From positions 3,410,001 through 3,474,000 of the forward strand of contig JAMQCR010000001.1 in assembly GCA_023702235.1 (NCBI GenBank): a stretch of 64,000 bases of DNA. Reading direction: 5' to 3'. Positions 1 to 7,564 of the stretch are shown piece by piece; positions within the stretch are counted from its first letter, which is position 1; each line of letters opens with the position of its first letter. The stretch comes from Neobacillus pocheonensis. Its GTDB lineage: Bacteria; Bacillota; Bacilli; Bacillales; Cytobacillaceae. Position numbers and translations under genes: made by a program. The notes under the pieces were generated by a model. The model was not told the origin of the DNA. It saw nothing but the letters and a program-made list of their open reading frames with translations, and did no database searches.

Positions 1-447
1 AGTGAAAAGACGGCCAGAGCGATTGCGGCTGAAAGCCATGTCGATCAATATTTCGCTGAATGCTTACCTGAAGAGAAAGTGGAACAGCTAAAAAAATTAA
101 AGGAAAAATTCAAAACGGTAGCAATGGTTGGTGATGGGATTAATGATGCACCGGCACTAGCGCTTGCGAATATTGGAATTGCAATGGGTGAAGGAACAGA
201 TGTAGCCCTTGAAACAGCTGATGTTGTGCTGATGAAAAATGACCTGCCACGGATTGCTGAAGCGATTCGACTTTCTGAGCGGATGAACAAAATTATTAAA
301 CAAAATGTGGTCTTCTCCATTTCTGTGATCATGCTGTTAATTGCATCAAATTTCTTTCAGATTCTTGATTTGCCCTATGGAGTAATTGGTCATGAAGGAA
401 GCACCATCCTTGTGATTCTAAATAGCCTGAGGCTGTTAAAATCTTAA
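1..447 (+). CDS. Heavy-metal P1B-type ATPase, C-terminal part (gene starts before the window)
   Basis: This is the last 148 codons of a metal-transporting P-type ATPase of the CadA/ZosA class; the 5' part lies outside the window. The hinge motif VGDGINDAPAL (about residues 46-56 of the visible part) is the conserved P-domain aspartate loop. It is followed by the last two membrane helices and the typical ending HEGSTILVILNSLRLLK. The metal-selectivity motif (CPx/SPC) is upstream and not visible, so zinc, cadmium or cobalt cannot be chosen. A stem-loop terminator follows directly. Confidence 0.93.
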   Translation, partial: SEKTARAIAAESHVDQYFAECLPEEKVEQLKKLKEKFKTVAMVGDGINDAPALALANIGIAMGEGTDVALETADVVLMKNDLPRIAEAIRLSERMNKIIKQNVVFSISVIMLLIASNFFQILDLPYGVIGHEGSTILVILNSLRLLKS

Positions 448-454
448 TTCTCAT

Positions 455-497
455 AAAGACCTAAAAGGCGGGTGAAAAATTTCACCCGGTCTTTTTA
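455..497 (+). terminator. Rho-independent terminator after the P-type ATPase
   Basis: Inverted repeat (AAAGACC...CCGGGTGAAA / TTTCACCCGGTCTTT) followed by a T tract, just after the ATPase stop codon. It also lies at the 3' end of the convergent small gene. Confidence 0.8.
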
Positions 498-602
498 TTA
501 ATGATAACCATTCGATCCATTTGCGGATCCTGATGTTTTATGCTTCGGACGAGCTTTCCCTTTTTGTTTTGTGCCGCCATCTTTTTTTGTTTGTTTTGTC
601 AT
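498..602 (-). CDS. Small basic protein, 34 aa, probably spore-type; not recognised
   Basis: An ATG open frame of 34 codons with a good ribosome site (GGAGG 8 bases upstream). The product is very hydrophilic and rich in Lys, Gly, Thr and Ser, starts MTKQTKKDGG and ends SNGYH. Composition and size resemble the minor small acid-soluble spore proteins, but I cannot assign it to a named family. It shares a bidirectional terminator with the ATPase gene. It is too short for ordinary ORF cut-offs; the start site and composition support it. Confidence 0.5.
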   Translation of the reverse strand: MTKQTKKDGGTKQKGKARPKHKTSGSANGSNGYH

Positions 603-706
603 CGTGAAAACCTCCCTTTTTATTGTTTACTCCCCAATCATAGTTTGAACAAATAGGTAGTTTTCATAAAGGGAAATGAAGGAATAAAGTGAAACCCCCA
701 ACATTT

Positions 707-1548
707 TTAGCACTTCGTCCGATTTTCCAAACTATAAAAAGCATTAATTTCCCCACCAAGTATAATAATGAAAGCGGATATATATAGCCAGGTCATTAAG
801 ACTATGATCGCTCCGATACTTCCATACATAAAAGAAAAACTGTTAAAATTCGCAACGTAAAAAGATAATCCTAATGACGAGATTATCCAGCCAATGGTTG
901 CAAATGCTGCTCCGGGGAAAGCACTCCGGCAACGTAATTTTATATTTGGGGCAACCCAATAAAGACCTGTGAAAATAAGAAACAATATAATCGCACTAAC
1001 AAGCCAGCTTAATGTATCCCAAACCTGAATAAATTCCTTCTTAAAGCCAAATTGAGAAAACAAAAAGATACCAATTTCCCTTCCGAATACCGGTAGAATA
1101 AGTGCTAAGATAAACACAAAAATCATTCCAAAGGTCAGGAGGATTGCCATACCTTGAGAAACAATATATGAGCGGCTTTCCTTCACATCGTATGCTTTAT
1201 TTAAAGCAATTACAATTGCATTTATTCCTGCGGATGCTGACCAGATAGTTCCAATAATCCCAAAGGAAAGTAAGCCCCCATTTCGATGGCTCATCATTTC
1301 ATTTATATTCTTTTCAATTAAATTCATTGCCTCAGCTGGCGCAAAGCCTCTTATCATTCCAAGTATATCCTGGTTTTCAATGGGAATGTAAGGAAGAACA
1401 GTAAATAGTACGATGAGCAGTGGAAACAGTGAAAGGAGAAAAAATAGGCTAGCTGTGCGGATAATCCTGGGAGATCATCCTCTTCAATTCGGTGCCATAG
1501 CAATTTTACCAAAGAGGAACGAACATTCCCTACTCTTTCCATTTCCAC
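707..1548 (-). CDS. YihY/BrkB-family membrane protein, YfkH-like (one frameshift)
   Basis: Inner-membrane protein of the YihY/UPF0761 family, often miscalled ribonuclease BN; its cellular role is not established. The N-terminal part (LWHRIEEDDLPGLSAQLAYFF) and the C-terminal part (MIRGFAPAEAMNLIEKN onward) are in different frames. Inserting one base in the A6 run at 1439-1444 joins them into one protein of about 280 residues with the family's usual six membrane segments and conserved APAEAMNL/GGLLSFGIIGTIWSAS region. It lies 7 bp downstream of a YtxH-type gene, as yfkI-yfkH do in B. subtilis. I read the break as a likely sequencing error. Confidence 0.85.
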
Positions 1549-1555
1549 TTCTCCT

Positions 1556-1936
1556 TTATTGTTTAATTAAATCATTGTCATCTTCTTCAATAATTTCCTC
1601 CAAGAGAGCTGTTTCTTTGCTCTCGGAAAAAGCATTCTTTGTTTCCTTCAACCTATCCGTCACCTGTGGAGTTAATTCCGTCAATTCATCCACTTTTCCT
1701 ACTATGTAGTTGATATCTTCACTAACCTGCTCAACTGTTGTTTTAATTTTTACTGCTGTTCTCTTCACCTTCTTGGATATTTCGCCTGGATTTCGCAAAA
1801 TATGAGATACCTGACTAGATGCATTTTGAAGATTTTCCCTCATTACACTACGGGTATGTTTGTCCAATAAGCTTATCGTGCCACCCGCGATTGCTCCAAG
1901 TAACATCCCTTTCCAAAATTGATTCTTCCTCGTCAT
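1556..1936 (-). CDS. YtxH-domain general stress-type protein, YfkI-like
   Basis: 126-residue protein. After MTRKNQFWKG comes one short hydrophobic segment with the small-residue motif LLGAIAGGTISLL, then a charged helical tail likely to form a coiled coil and ending in an acidic stretch. This is the YtxH architecture. The start at 1936 is chosen because GGAGAGG lies 5 bases upstream; a longer frame to 1969 has no ribosome site. It precedes the YihY/BrkB gene by 7 bp, so the two are probably one transcript. Function is unknown; YfkI-like proteins belong to the sigma-B stress regulon in B. subtilis. Confidence 0.7.
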   Translation of the reverse strand: MTRKNQFWKGMLLGAIAGGTISLLDKHTRSVMRENLQNASSQVSHILRNPGEISKKVKRTAVKIKTTVEQVSEDINYIVGKVDELTELTPQVTDRLKETKNAFSESKETALLEEIIEEDDNDLIKQ

Positions 1937-2204
1937 CTTAACCTCTCCATCCTCAACAATATTAATCATAATTTTATCTTAATGAAAATAATACCAAACA
2001 ATACTCACCATTCATTTTGCTTTAAGTAGAAAACCTATGCAAGCCCGATTAACTTTGTTTTTGATAAATTAAAAATGAGCCATATGATTTCCAATTCTAT
2101 TAACCTCTCTTATGGTAGGAAGTGACTAAACTTACTACATATGAGTGGACGAAAAGGATGATCGAAAGGGCTCATACTTTTAATTTTCAAATGTTTTTTC
2201 ACAG

Positions 2205-2836
2205 TTATTTAGCCTCCTCCTTATTAAGCCCTTTTTTAAGTAAATTAATTTCTAATGAAAAGGTGTTTAAGGCATACTCAATCGATAAATCTCTTGCGAA
2301 AACATGAACAAGATTTTGAAACGTCACTGCCATCATAATTTTCATGATATGGAATATTTCTTTTTCATCCGTTATGTTCAATTTTTGAGCATTGATTAAG
2401 TTTATAATTTCAAAGAATCTACTTTTAAGTCTTTCTTCGTACATATTCTGAGTAAATGTTTTTTCGACTTTATAATTCATATTTAAAAAAGCATTTTTAA
2501 AATAATTGCGATTTTCTGGTTCTTCAAAATTTATTAGAATAGATTCAAACCATTCAATAAATGTGGCAAATAAATCTCCATTATTCTTTTTTATGATTGA
2601 AATAAATATTTCATAGATCCGTTTAGAATACTCATCTAATAAAAAAAGAATACATCTTCCTTATCATCAAAATATTGATAAAAACTTCCCCTAGATATTC
2701 CAGCATCCTTAATAATATTTGAAATCGATGCCTCATATAAAGGAACTCTTGAAAATTCTTTTTTAGCCGCATGAATTAACAATTCTTGTTTATCTTTTGA
2801 TAAATTTAAAAAGGTTTGTTTAGGCACCATTTTCAC
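2205..2836 (-). CDS. TetR/AcrR-family transcriptional regulator (one frameshift)
   Basis: The N-terminal 50 residues form the TetR helix-turn-helix, with AGISRGSFYQYFDDKED as the recognition region. The rest is the ligand and dimer domain. The two halves are in different frames and join after adding one base in the A7 run at 2641-2647, giving about 210 residues, the normal family size. A perfect TATGACA-AAC-TGTCATA palindrome lies 14 bp upstream of the start and is a probable autoregulatory operator. Rapidly evolving TetR ligand domains do not reveal the ligand. No intact efflux gene is seen beside it, so the usual divergent target appears to be missing. Confidence 0.85.
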
Positions 2837-2849
2837 TCCTGATTAAACT

Positions 2850-2866
2850 TATGACAAACTGTCATA
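2850..2866. promoter_or_regulatory. TetR operator candidate 1
   Basis: Perfect palindrome TATGACA-AAC-TGTCATA directly upstream of the TetR gene. It shares the core TGACA-N3-TGTCA with the second palindrome 60 bp away. Palindromes of this size next to a tetR gene are typically its binding sites; assignment to this regulator is inference. Confidence 0.65.
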
Positions 2867-2902
2867 ATTGTTCCTAAATTAATGATAAATGCTACTTAGG
2901 GA

Positions 2903-2947
2903 GATGTCAATATACACATGACAACGTGTCATGTGTATATTGACATC
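2903..2947. promoter_or_regulatory. Long perfect palindrome with TetR-type core (operator candidate 2)
   Basis: Two 21-bp arms with a 3-base centre (ACG) form a perfect inverted repeat. The inner part is CATGACA-ACG-TGTCATG, sharing TGACA-N3-TGTCA with the site at 2850-2866. As RNA it would be a very stable hairpin, but there is no T tract, so a terminator is less likely. It sits where the promoter of a divergent target gene would be expected. Confidence 0.6.
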
Positions 2948-3120
2948 CTAAATTTCACTGTTTATATTTCATTACTGTAAAGTTTTATTTCGTATACGAA
3001 ATGTTTGGATAGGAGACTTACGCAGACAAAAAAATGAGATCTCAACCTATTGCGTCTGTAAAAATTGGTTTAAACAACGTTATCATTAGAGGAGGAATAA
3101 GGTCCTGTGTGGAGCCAATT

Positions 3121-3261
3121 CTAGTAGTACTTTTCCTTCATATCCTCGCTGGGGAATTGCATTTCAAAAGGTATATTTGCAATCGTCAAGAAAGCAACAT
3201 AACCTTCTATTTCATCCCACCGTACATCTACCACTTTGTATTGACATATACTTTTTAACAT
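3121..3261 (-). CDS. Possible 46-aa protein or gene remnant, not recognised
   Basis: Open frame of 46 codons from ATG, with a coding-like composition: amphipathic pieces such as VVDVRWDEIEGYVAF and PFEMQFPSEDMKEKYY. No ribosome site is visible upstream of the ATG, so it could be the remains of a longer gene. It lies between the TetR palindromes and the DUF1128 gene. I do not recognise a family. An overlapping plus-strand frame at 3034-3258 looks less protein-like. Confidence 0.3.
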   Translation of the reverse strand: MLKSICQYKVVDVRWDEIEGYVAFLTIANIPFEMQFPSEDMKEKYY

Positions 3262-3299
3262 GAAAAGATAGGATTATTAATTCGGAAAGGGTGACCGGT

Positions 3300-3524
3300 G
3301 TGAATTTATCACAAAAATCCGTTGAAAATGTCGAATATATGATCGAACAAATAAAAGAAAAATTAAAGGTTTTAAATTTTGGAGCCATTAAACCTTCCCA
3401 CTTTGATGAGGAAATGTATGAAGAACTAAAAGAAATTTATGAAATGGTATTAAGAAAGAACTCTTTTAGTCCCAATGAAATGCAAGCATTAGTTGAAGAG
3501 CTTGGAAACCTTCGGAAGAAATAA
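3300..3524 (+). CDS. yfkK: DUF1128 family protein, YfkK-like
   Basis: 74-residue protein starting at GTG 3300 (MNLSQKSVENVEYMI...). The start is supported by AAAGGGTGA 7 bases upstream; the in-frame GTG at 3291 would overlap that site. The conserved pattern EYMIEQIKEKLKVLN...AIKPSHFD...YEMVLRKNSFSPNEMQALVEELG matches DUF1128 over its whole length. The function of the family is unknown. YfkH, YfkI and YfkK homologues lying together suggests a conserved locus, here interrupted by the TetR region. Confidence 0.85.
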   Translation: MNLSQKSVENVEYMIEQIKEKLKVLNFGAIKPSHFDEEMYEELKEIYEMVLRKNSFSPNEMQALVEELGNLRKK

Positions 3525-3656
3525 GAAAAGCGGAAGAGCACCGTATGAGATAAAGGAAACACGGAGAGCGTTAGCTTTTTCGTGTTGACTTATCGTAAGG
3601 AGGTGAGCGAAGTACACTAGCCGCTGGGCTGCTTGCGCTGGACAATTCTCAAAGTT
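3525..3656. repeat. Dispersed intergenic repeat element, copy 1
   Basis: Begins GAAAAGCGGAAG and ends GCTGGACAATTCTCAAAGTT, the signature of a short non-coding repeat found many times in Bacillus-type genomes. A second, shorter copy is at 14592-14652. No open frame fits it. Its left boundary abuts the yfkK stop codon. Confidence 0.6.
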
Positions 3657-3681
3657 AAAATAATATAAATACTGATAAATA

Positions 3682-3709
3682 AAACAGATCCCATGGATCT
3701 GTTTTTTTA
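3682..3709. terminator. Bidirectional stem-loop terminator
   Basis: AAACAGATCC-CAT-GGATCTGTTT followed by a T run on the plus strand. It separates yfkK and the repeat from the convergent methionine aminopeptidase gene. Confidence 0.75.
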
Positions 3710-3719
3710 TTGTCTACTA

Positions 3720-4466
3720 TTATTGTTCAGTTAAAATTACAGGACCATCTTTTGTAATCGCAATGGTATGCTCGTATTGCGCTGAATATTTACCGTCAAC
3801 GGTTCTTGCTGTCCAACCATTGGCATCCATCTTTGTTTGATACATTCCAATATTCACCATCGGTTCAATGGTAAAAACCATCCCCTCCTTGATTCTTGGT
3901 CCTTTACCCGGCAGACCGTAATGTGGAACATCCGGCTTCTCATGAATTACAGCCCCAATTCCGTGGCCTATAAAATCACGAACAACTGATAGCCCTTCAC
4001 TTTCAACGTAGACTTGAATTGCATGACCGATATCACCAATTCGATTACCCACTACTGCTTGTTCTATTCCCTTATAGAGTGCCTCTTTTGTCACTTTTAA
4101 TAAATGGTCTGTTTCCTCAGAGACCTTTCCAACTGCATAAGACCATGCCGAATCAGCCAAAGCACCATTGTAATTGACCACCATATCAACTGTAACAATA
4201 TCGCCCTCTATTAATGGTTCCTTCCGTGGAAATCCATGGCATATCTCATCATTTATGCTTGCACAGGTTGCAAATTCATAGCCTTTATAACCCTTTTGTT
4301 GTGGCGTTGCCTGATTTTTTTTCAGGAACTGATCAACAAACTCTTCAATTTCCCAGGTTGTAATGCCAGGTTTAATTAATTTAGCAATTTCTTTATGACA
4401 TGAAGCCAGTATTTCTCCAGCCTTTTTCATGGCTTCAATTTCACGTTGTGATTTTAGTACAATCAT
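3720..4466 (-). CDS. mapB: Methionine aminopeptidase type I (second, YflG/MapB-type)
   Basis: Removes the initiator methionine from nascent proteins in the cytosol using a two-metal site. The 248-residue sequence is full length for type Ia enzymes. It contains the His in ATCASINDEICHGFP, the metal ligands in VDMVVNYNGALADSA, and the HGIG and FTIEPM motifs, ending with the conserved YEHTIAIT region. It stands alone, not in the ribosomal-protein cluster where the essential map gene usually lies, so it is more likely the paralogue MapB (YflG). The DUF1128 gene next door agrees with the B. subtilis neighbourhood. Confidence 0.92.
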   Translation of the reverse strand: MIVLKSQREIEAMKKAGEILASCHKEIAKLIKPGITTWEIEEFVDQFLKKNQATPQQKGYKGYEFATCASINDEICHGFPRKEPLIEGDIVTVDMVVNYNGALADSAWSYAVGKVSEETDHLLKVTKEALYKGIEQAVVGNRIGDIGHAIQVYVESEGLSVVRDFIGHGIGAVIHEKPDVPHYGLPGKGPRIKEGMVFTIEPMVNIGMYQTKMDANGWTARTVDGKYSAQYEHTIAITKDGPVILTEQ

Positions 4467-4514
4467 TTTCTTCCCAGCCTTTTTATATATATTTTTATGA
4501 ATGCTAAGCGTTAT

Positions 4515-4706
4515 TGTTCGTGGAAGATTTTTAGTATACGAACATTAATACCATTTAAAAAAATTGGATACACTCTCTTTATATTATCGTTATCTGATCA
4601 TTTTTCCAAGCAACTGCATTTATCGGCTGTCTAATGATATAATTTTCCATTTTACCAGAAATCACGAAGTTAAATGTTCGTTTTTTTGTCAAATTACTCC
4701 GTTCGT
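4515..4706. promoter_or_regulatory. Cluster of four (T/C)GTTCGT heptamers upstream of sinR
   Basis: TGTTCGT at 4515-4521, its inverse ACGAACA at 4538-4544, TGTTCGT at 4675-4681 and CGTTCGT at 4700-4706 lie in the mapB-sinR gap. SinR of B. subtilis recognises repeated short sites with a GTTC core in both orientations. These are candidates for SinR autoregulation; the exact heptamer differs from the published consensus, so this is inference. Confidence 0.4.
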
Positions 4707-4776
4707 AATATGGAACTTTTTCATTCTTATTGGTATAATTAGCGTATATATAATTACAATGGGTGTGTGAGGCACA

Positions 4777-5106
4777 ATGATAGGTGAACGTATAAAAAAA
4801 TTGCGAGTAGAAAAGAGAATGTCACTATCAGAACTTGCAGATCAAGCAGGAGTCGCTAAATCTTATTTAAGTGCGATTGAAAGAAACCTGCAAAGTAATC
4901 CTTCTATTCAAGTTCTTGAAAAGATTGCCTCTGTTTTAAGCGTTCCAGTGGAGCATTTAATACTTGAACAAATTAATAAAGAGGATTTAGATAGCGATTG
5001 GATGAATCTTGTCAAAGAAGCCATGAATTCCGGTGTATCCAAGGAGCAATTTCGTGATTTCCTTGAATTTAATAAGTGGCGAATCAATCAAAGAAACGAT
5101 CAATAA
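4777..5106 (+). CDS. sinR: SinR, biofilm master repressor
   Basis: DNA-binding repressor of matrix genes, released by SinI. Residues 1-64 are an XRE helix-turn-helix (MSLSELADQAGVAKSYLSAIERN, nearly identical to B. subtilis SinR). Residues 75-105 form the SinI-type two-helix dimerisation hook (SDWMNLVKEAMNSGVSKEQFRDFLEFNKWR). At 109 residues it matches the usual 111. Unlike in B. subtilis, no sinI lies upstream; instead a SinI-type gene lies convergently just downstream. Upstream GTTCG repeats may be its own binding sites. SlrR would be longer and more divergent, so SinR is the better call. Confidence 0.92.
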   Translation: MIGERIKKLRVEKRMSLSELADQAGVAKSYLSAIERNLQSNPSIQVLEKIASVLSVPVEHLILEQINKEDLDSDWMNLVKEAMNSGVSKEQFRDFLEFNKWRINQRNDQ

Positions 5107-5130
5107 GATATGTACATGTTGGTAAAAGAA

Positions 5131-5176
5131 GAAAGCACTCTACAAAATTACATCATTTGTAGAATGCTTTTTTCTT
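5131..5176. terminator. Terminator between convergent sinR and sinI
   Basis: Inverted repeat AAAGCA.TCTACAAA / TTTGTAGA.TGCTTT followed by TTTTTTCTTTTTT. It sits between the stop codons of the two convergent genes. Confidence 0.8.
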
Positions 5177-5190
5177 TTTTCGTATGTAAA

Positions 5191-5343
5191 TCATCGGCTT
5201 TCAATTAACCGTTCTTTTACATCCTTCTGTTTAAGAAAATCCTGTACTGATTCTTTCGTAATTCCTAGTTCTTTTGCCTCTAAAATTAATACGACCCAAT
5301 CCTCATCCATTCTTTCTACTTCTCTTTCCGTTTCTACCACCAC
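5191..5343 (-). CDS. sinI: SinI/SlrA-type antirepressor
   Basis: 50-residue protein that should bind SinR through a helical hook and relieve repression. The segment MDEDWVVLILEAKELGITKESVQDFLK matches the SinI dimerisation domain and mirrors the C-terminal hook of the neighbouring SinR. It starts at GTG 5343 behind the strong site AGGGGGT (8 bases). A second GTG at 5340 is possible. The proline-rich tail of B. subtilis SinI is absent, so it could equally be SlrA-like. It is transcribed toward sinR, separately from it, and its leader contains a c-di-GMP-I riboswitch. Confidence 0.85.
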   Translation of the reverse strand: MVVETEREVERMDEDWVVLILEAKELGITKESVQDFLKQKDVKERLIESR

Positions 5344-5370
5344 AATCTTACCCCCTAAAATACATTTCGT

Positions 5371-5460
5371 ATCCCAGGCAGCCCGGCCATCATAGCAATC
5401 TAGATTACCTTAGATCCTCGGCTTTGCGTCCCTCTTTTTCAATCGGTTTGCCTTTTTCTG
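5371..5460 (-). promoter_or_regulatory. Cyclic di-GMP-I (GEMM) riboswitch in the sinI leader
   Basis: On the minus strand the leader reads GGCAAACC, then a GAAA tetraloop, GGGACGCAAAGCC, GGATCTAAGG and finally ATGATGGCCGGGCTGCC. These are the conserved blocks of the GEMM-I aptamer in the right order and spacing: GGCA/TGCC closes P1, the GAAA loop caps one arm, and the second arm carries the tetraloop receptor side. It ends about 30 nt before the sinI start and ribosome site. No clear terminator lies between aptamer and start, so control may be translational. Downstream gene assignment follows from position. Confidence 0.92.
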
Positions 5461-5851
5461 TTTCCATTAATTTAAATGTTCATCTCATACCTTACTATTT
5501 CTCTATCCAAATAGGGCTAAGTGCTTAATCCTGAATTATATTTACATTATATATAGTCCTTTTTCAGTAGGGTGTTGGATTTTGTCAATTTTTCAAAAAA
5601 TTCGAATCTTTTTTTCTCACAAAATACTCTATATTTCTACAAAATACTCGGATAAATCATCCGAGATCACTGTTTTGAGCCCCAATTCTAGTAAAATTAA
5701 TGGAAAAAAGAGGAAATTATAGTCGAATATTCCCTTTCTTTTGCATTTTTTGGAATTTTTATAAAATTTTTTAATAGTAAACCCCAATTTTCCCCTTTCA
5801 TTTTGTTGGATAATACTAAAATTTCCCTTTTTGTAAACTTTTTTTATTTTG
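5461..5851. other. AT-rich gap: presumed sinI promoter/5' leader, no convincing gene
   Basis: A minus-strand TATAAT lies at 5546-5551, about 85 nt upstream of the riboswitch, without a convincing -35. The 76-codon minus-strand frame at 5629-5859 is low in complexity (Lys/Phe/Asn), overlaps the LysR stop codon and lacks a good ribosome site, so I do not call it. Confidence 0.4.
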
Positions 5852-6742
5852 TCAATCATTAACCCATCTTTTTTTTAGAAGCCCGATAAACACATCCAGT
5901 TCTTTTTGTTTACTTACAAAACGTGAGGTCACATAGGAGAACCTCCGTAAAAAAGATTCGTCTTTTAATGAAATTTGGGAGAGATACTGGCTTTCGACCT
6001 CTCTAGCAATCGCAAATTTCGAAAGTAGTGATAAACCAAGTCCACGAATGACAGCCTCTTTTACCCCCTGTGTACTGCTAATTGAAATCACATTTTTCAC
6101 TTTTAACCCGTGAGATCTCAAAACATGTTCCAAATAGGAACGGGTCCCAGAACCTTTTTCCCTCGATATCCATGTTTGGTTTTGTAGTTCTTCAATGGAA
6201 ACCCCATCTTTTAATGAAAGTAGATGGTTGGGTGTGGCAACAATTTTTAATTCATCTATCATAAACGGAAAAACTTCAAGACTTCTATCGTTGCTTTGAC
6301 CTTCAATTAAACCAATATCCACGTGAAATAGCTTCACATGTTCAACAATTTCCTCCGTGTTTCCGATAATAACCTCCAACTTAATTTCAGGGTAGATTTT
6401 TCCAAGTTCCTCCAATAAGGAGGGCAGAACGTATTCTCCAATTGTAAAACTTGCCCCAATTTTCAACTCTAATGCTAATGAATGATGATGCTCAATAATT
6501 TCTTCCTTAGTCGTTTCATAAATTTGAATGATTTGTTTGGCCCGTTCATACAAAAGTTCGCCAGTTGTAGTCAATTTCAACTGCTTTGGCGAGCGGACAA
6601 ACAACGAGGTATCAAATTCCTTCTCGAGGTTTTGTATATGGACACTTACACTTGGCTGAGAAATTAACCGTTTTTCAGCAGCCCTTGTAAAGTTCCCTTC
6701 TTCCACTACCGAGATAAATGTCCGAAGTGCATCATAATACAT
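5852..6742 (-). CDS. LysR-family regulator, CysL-like
   Basis: 296-residue LysR regulator: winged helix-turn-helix at residues 1-60 (ALRTFISVVEEGNFTRAAEKRLISQPSVSVHIQNLE), then a two-lobe effector domain with GASFTIGEYVLPSLL and WISREKGSGTR. These segments closely resemble CysL (YwfK), the activator of sulfite reductase genes in B. subtilis, but no sulfur genes are adjacent, so the target is not established. The start at 6742 is used because AGGAGT lies 7 bases upstream; a longer frame to 6784 has no such site. It is monocistronic. Confidence 0.82.
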   Translation of the reverse strand: MYYDALRTFISVVEEGNFTRAAEKRLISQPSVSVHIQNLEKEFDTSLFVRSPKQLKLTTTGELLYERAKQIIQIYETTKEEIIEHHHSLALELKIGASFTIGEYVLPSLLEELGKIYPEIKLEVIIGNTEEIVEHVKLFHVDIGLIEGQSNDRSLEVFPFMIDELKIVATPNHLLSLKDGVSIEELQNQTWISREKGSGTRSYLEHVLRSHGLKVKNVISISSTQGVKEAVIRGLGLSLLSKFAIAREVESQYLSQISLKDESFLRRFSYVTSRFVSKQKELDVFIGLLKKRWVND

Positions 6743-6844
6743 GCCATTACTCCTATTTTCATTAAAATTTTTAATAATATCCATTAATTACATATATAAT
6801 ACTAATAAAAATAAGTAGGGTAAAGTCACATCTTATTTGTGAAA

Positions 6845-6868
6845 AAAAACACCTATATGGTGTTTTGA
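6845..6868 (-). terminator. Stem-loop terminator after the DUF1992 gene
   Basis: AAAACACC-TATAT-GGTGTTTT hairpin just past the stop codon of the minus-strand gene, with a T tract on that strand. Confidence 0.7.
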
Positions 6869-6876
6869 GACTAATG

Positions 6877-7251
6877 TTATTTCAACTTGTTGTAAACCTT
6901 TTGTTCATAATTTTTAAAAAAAGAGGAATTAGTTTTCACACCTCGCTTTGACATCATTTGATTAAATCGAAGAATCTTCTCATTTAATTTCTTTTGAAGA
7001 TTTTCTTTTTCATTGCTATCATGGCAATTTTTAATTAAATCCTCGATTGTCATCATTTCTTGTCTTAGCAGACTTTCATCTTGGGTATACCCACCATTTT
7101 TTAACAATTTGTATGCCATTCGTAATTCTTCTGGAATGCCTGACAGATCCTCTAACTGCATTGGCTTTCCAAATCCAGGGAGATTATCAAAATCCCCATC
7201 CTGGTAGGCCTTTTTTATGCGGTCTTCGGAGATGATGTGAAACATATCCAT
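6877..7251 (-). CDS. DUF1992 (DnaJ-C28-type) protein
   Basis: 124-residue protein with the DUF1992 core: FHIISEDRIKKAYQDGDFDNLPGFGKPM, followed by LPEELRMAYKLLKNGGY-type residues and a helical tail. The family is named for its similarity to the C-terminal domain of human DNAJC28 and has no assigned function in bacteria. The start at 7251 is taken because AAGGAGG is 8 bases upstream; the frame to 7314 has no ribosome site. It is single, with its own terminator. Confidence 0.85.
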   Translation of the reverse strand: MDMFHIISEDRIKKAYQDGDFDNLPGFGKPMQLEDLSGIPEELRMAYKLLKNGGYTQDESLLRQEMMTIEDLIKNCHDSNEKENLQKKLNEKILRFNQMMSKRGVKTNSSFFKNYEQKVYNKLK

Positions 7252-7408
7252 TTTTCTGACCTCCTTTTCACTATATTCAATAAGATAATTATACCAAGCT
7301 CCTTTTTTAAACAAAATATAAAAGGTAGCGAGTTAGAATCTGGACAATCGTAATAATGTAAGACTAGTTTGGGAATCCTACAATTGATGACTGAAAGGAG
7401 TGTTGAGT

Positions 7409-7564
7409 TTGGCACGTGGAGAACATTTTAATCATCAAAAGAAGAACCATCCAGGTGAGTTCCCTAAAAACAGTATAGCGGAGAAAAAAACACACGAACG
7501 AATTGAAGATGAAGAACTAATCGTTACCCAAGAGGCATTTAAGAATCGAGTAGAAGAAGACTAA
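7409..7564 (+). CDS. Small hydrophilic protein, 51 aa, probably spore-associated; not recognised
   Basis: Starts at TTG 7409, 8 bases after AAAGGAG, and runs to a stop immediately before a strong terminator. The product begins MARGEHFNHQKKNHPGEFPK and has an acidic C-terminal half (IEDEELIVTQEAF). It lacks hydrophobic segments. Size and composition are those of minor small acid-soluble spore proteins or YfhD-like proteins, but I cannot name a family with confidence. The ribosome site and terminator make it a credible gene. Confidence 0.6.
   Translation: MARGEHFNHQKKNHPGEFPKNSIAEKKTHERIEDEELIVTQEAFKNRVEED

Noticed and set aside
2122..2307. 61-codon plus-strand frame over the tetR 3' end
   Set aside because: Lies antisense to the well supported TetR ligand domain; shadow frame.
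3034..3258. 74-codon plus-strand frame after the TetR palindromes
   Set aside because: Composition looks random (many Ile, Tyr and Phe), with a poor ribosome site; the opposite strand looks more protein-like.
5629..5859. 76-codon minus-strand frame next to the LysR gene
   Set aside because: Low-complexity Lys/Phe/Asn sequence overlapping the LysR stop, with no ribosome site. The AT-rich gap explains it.
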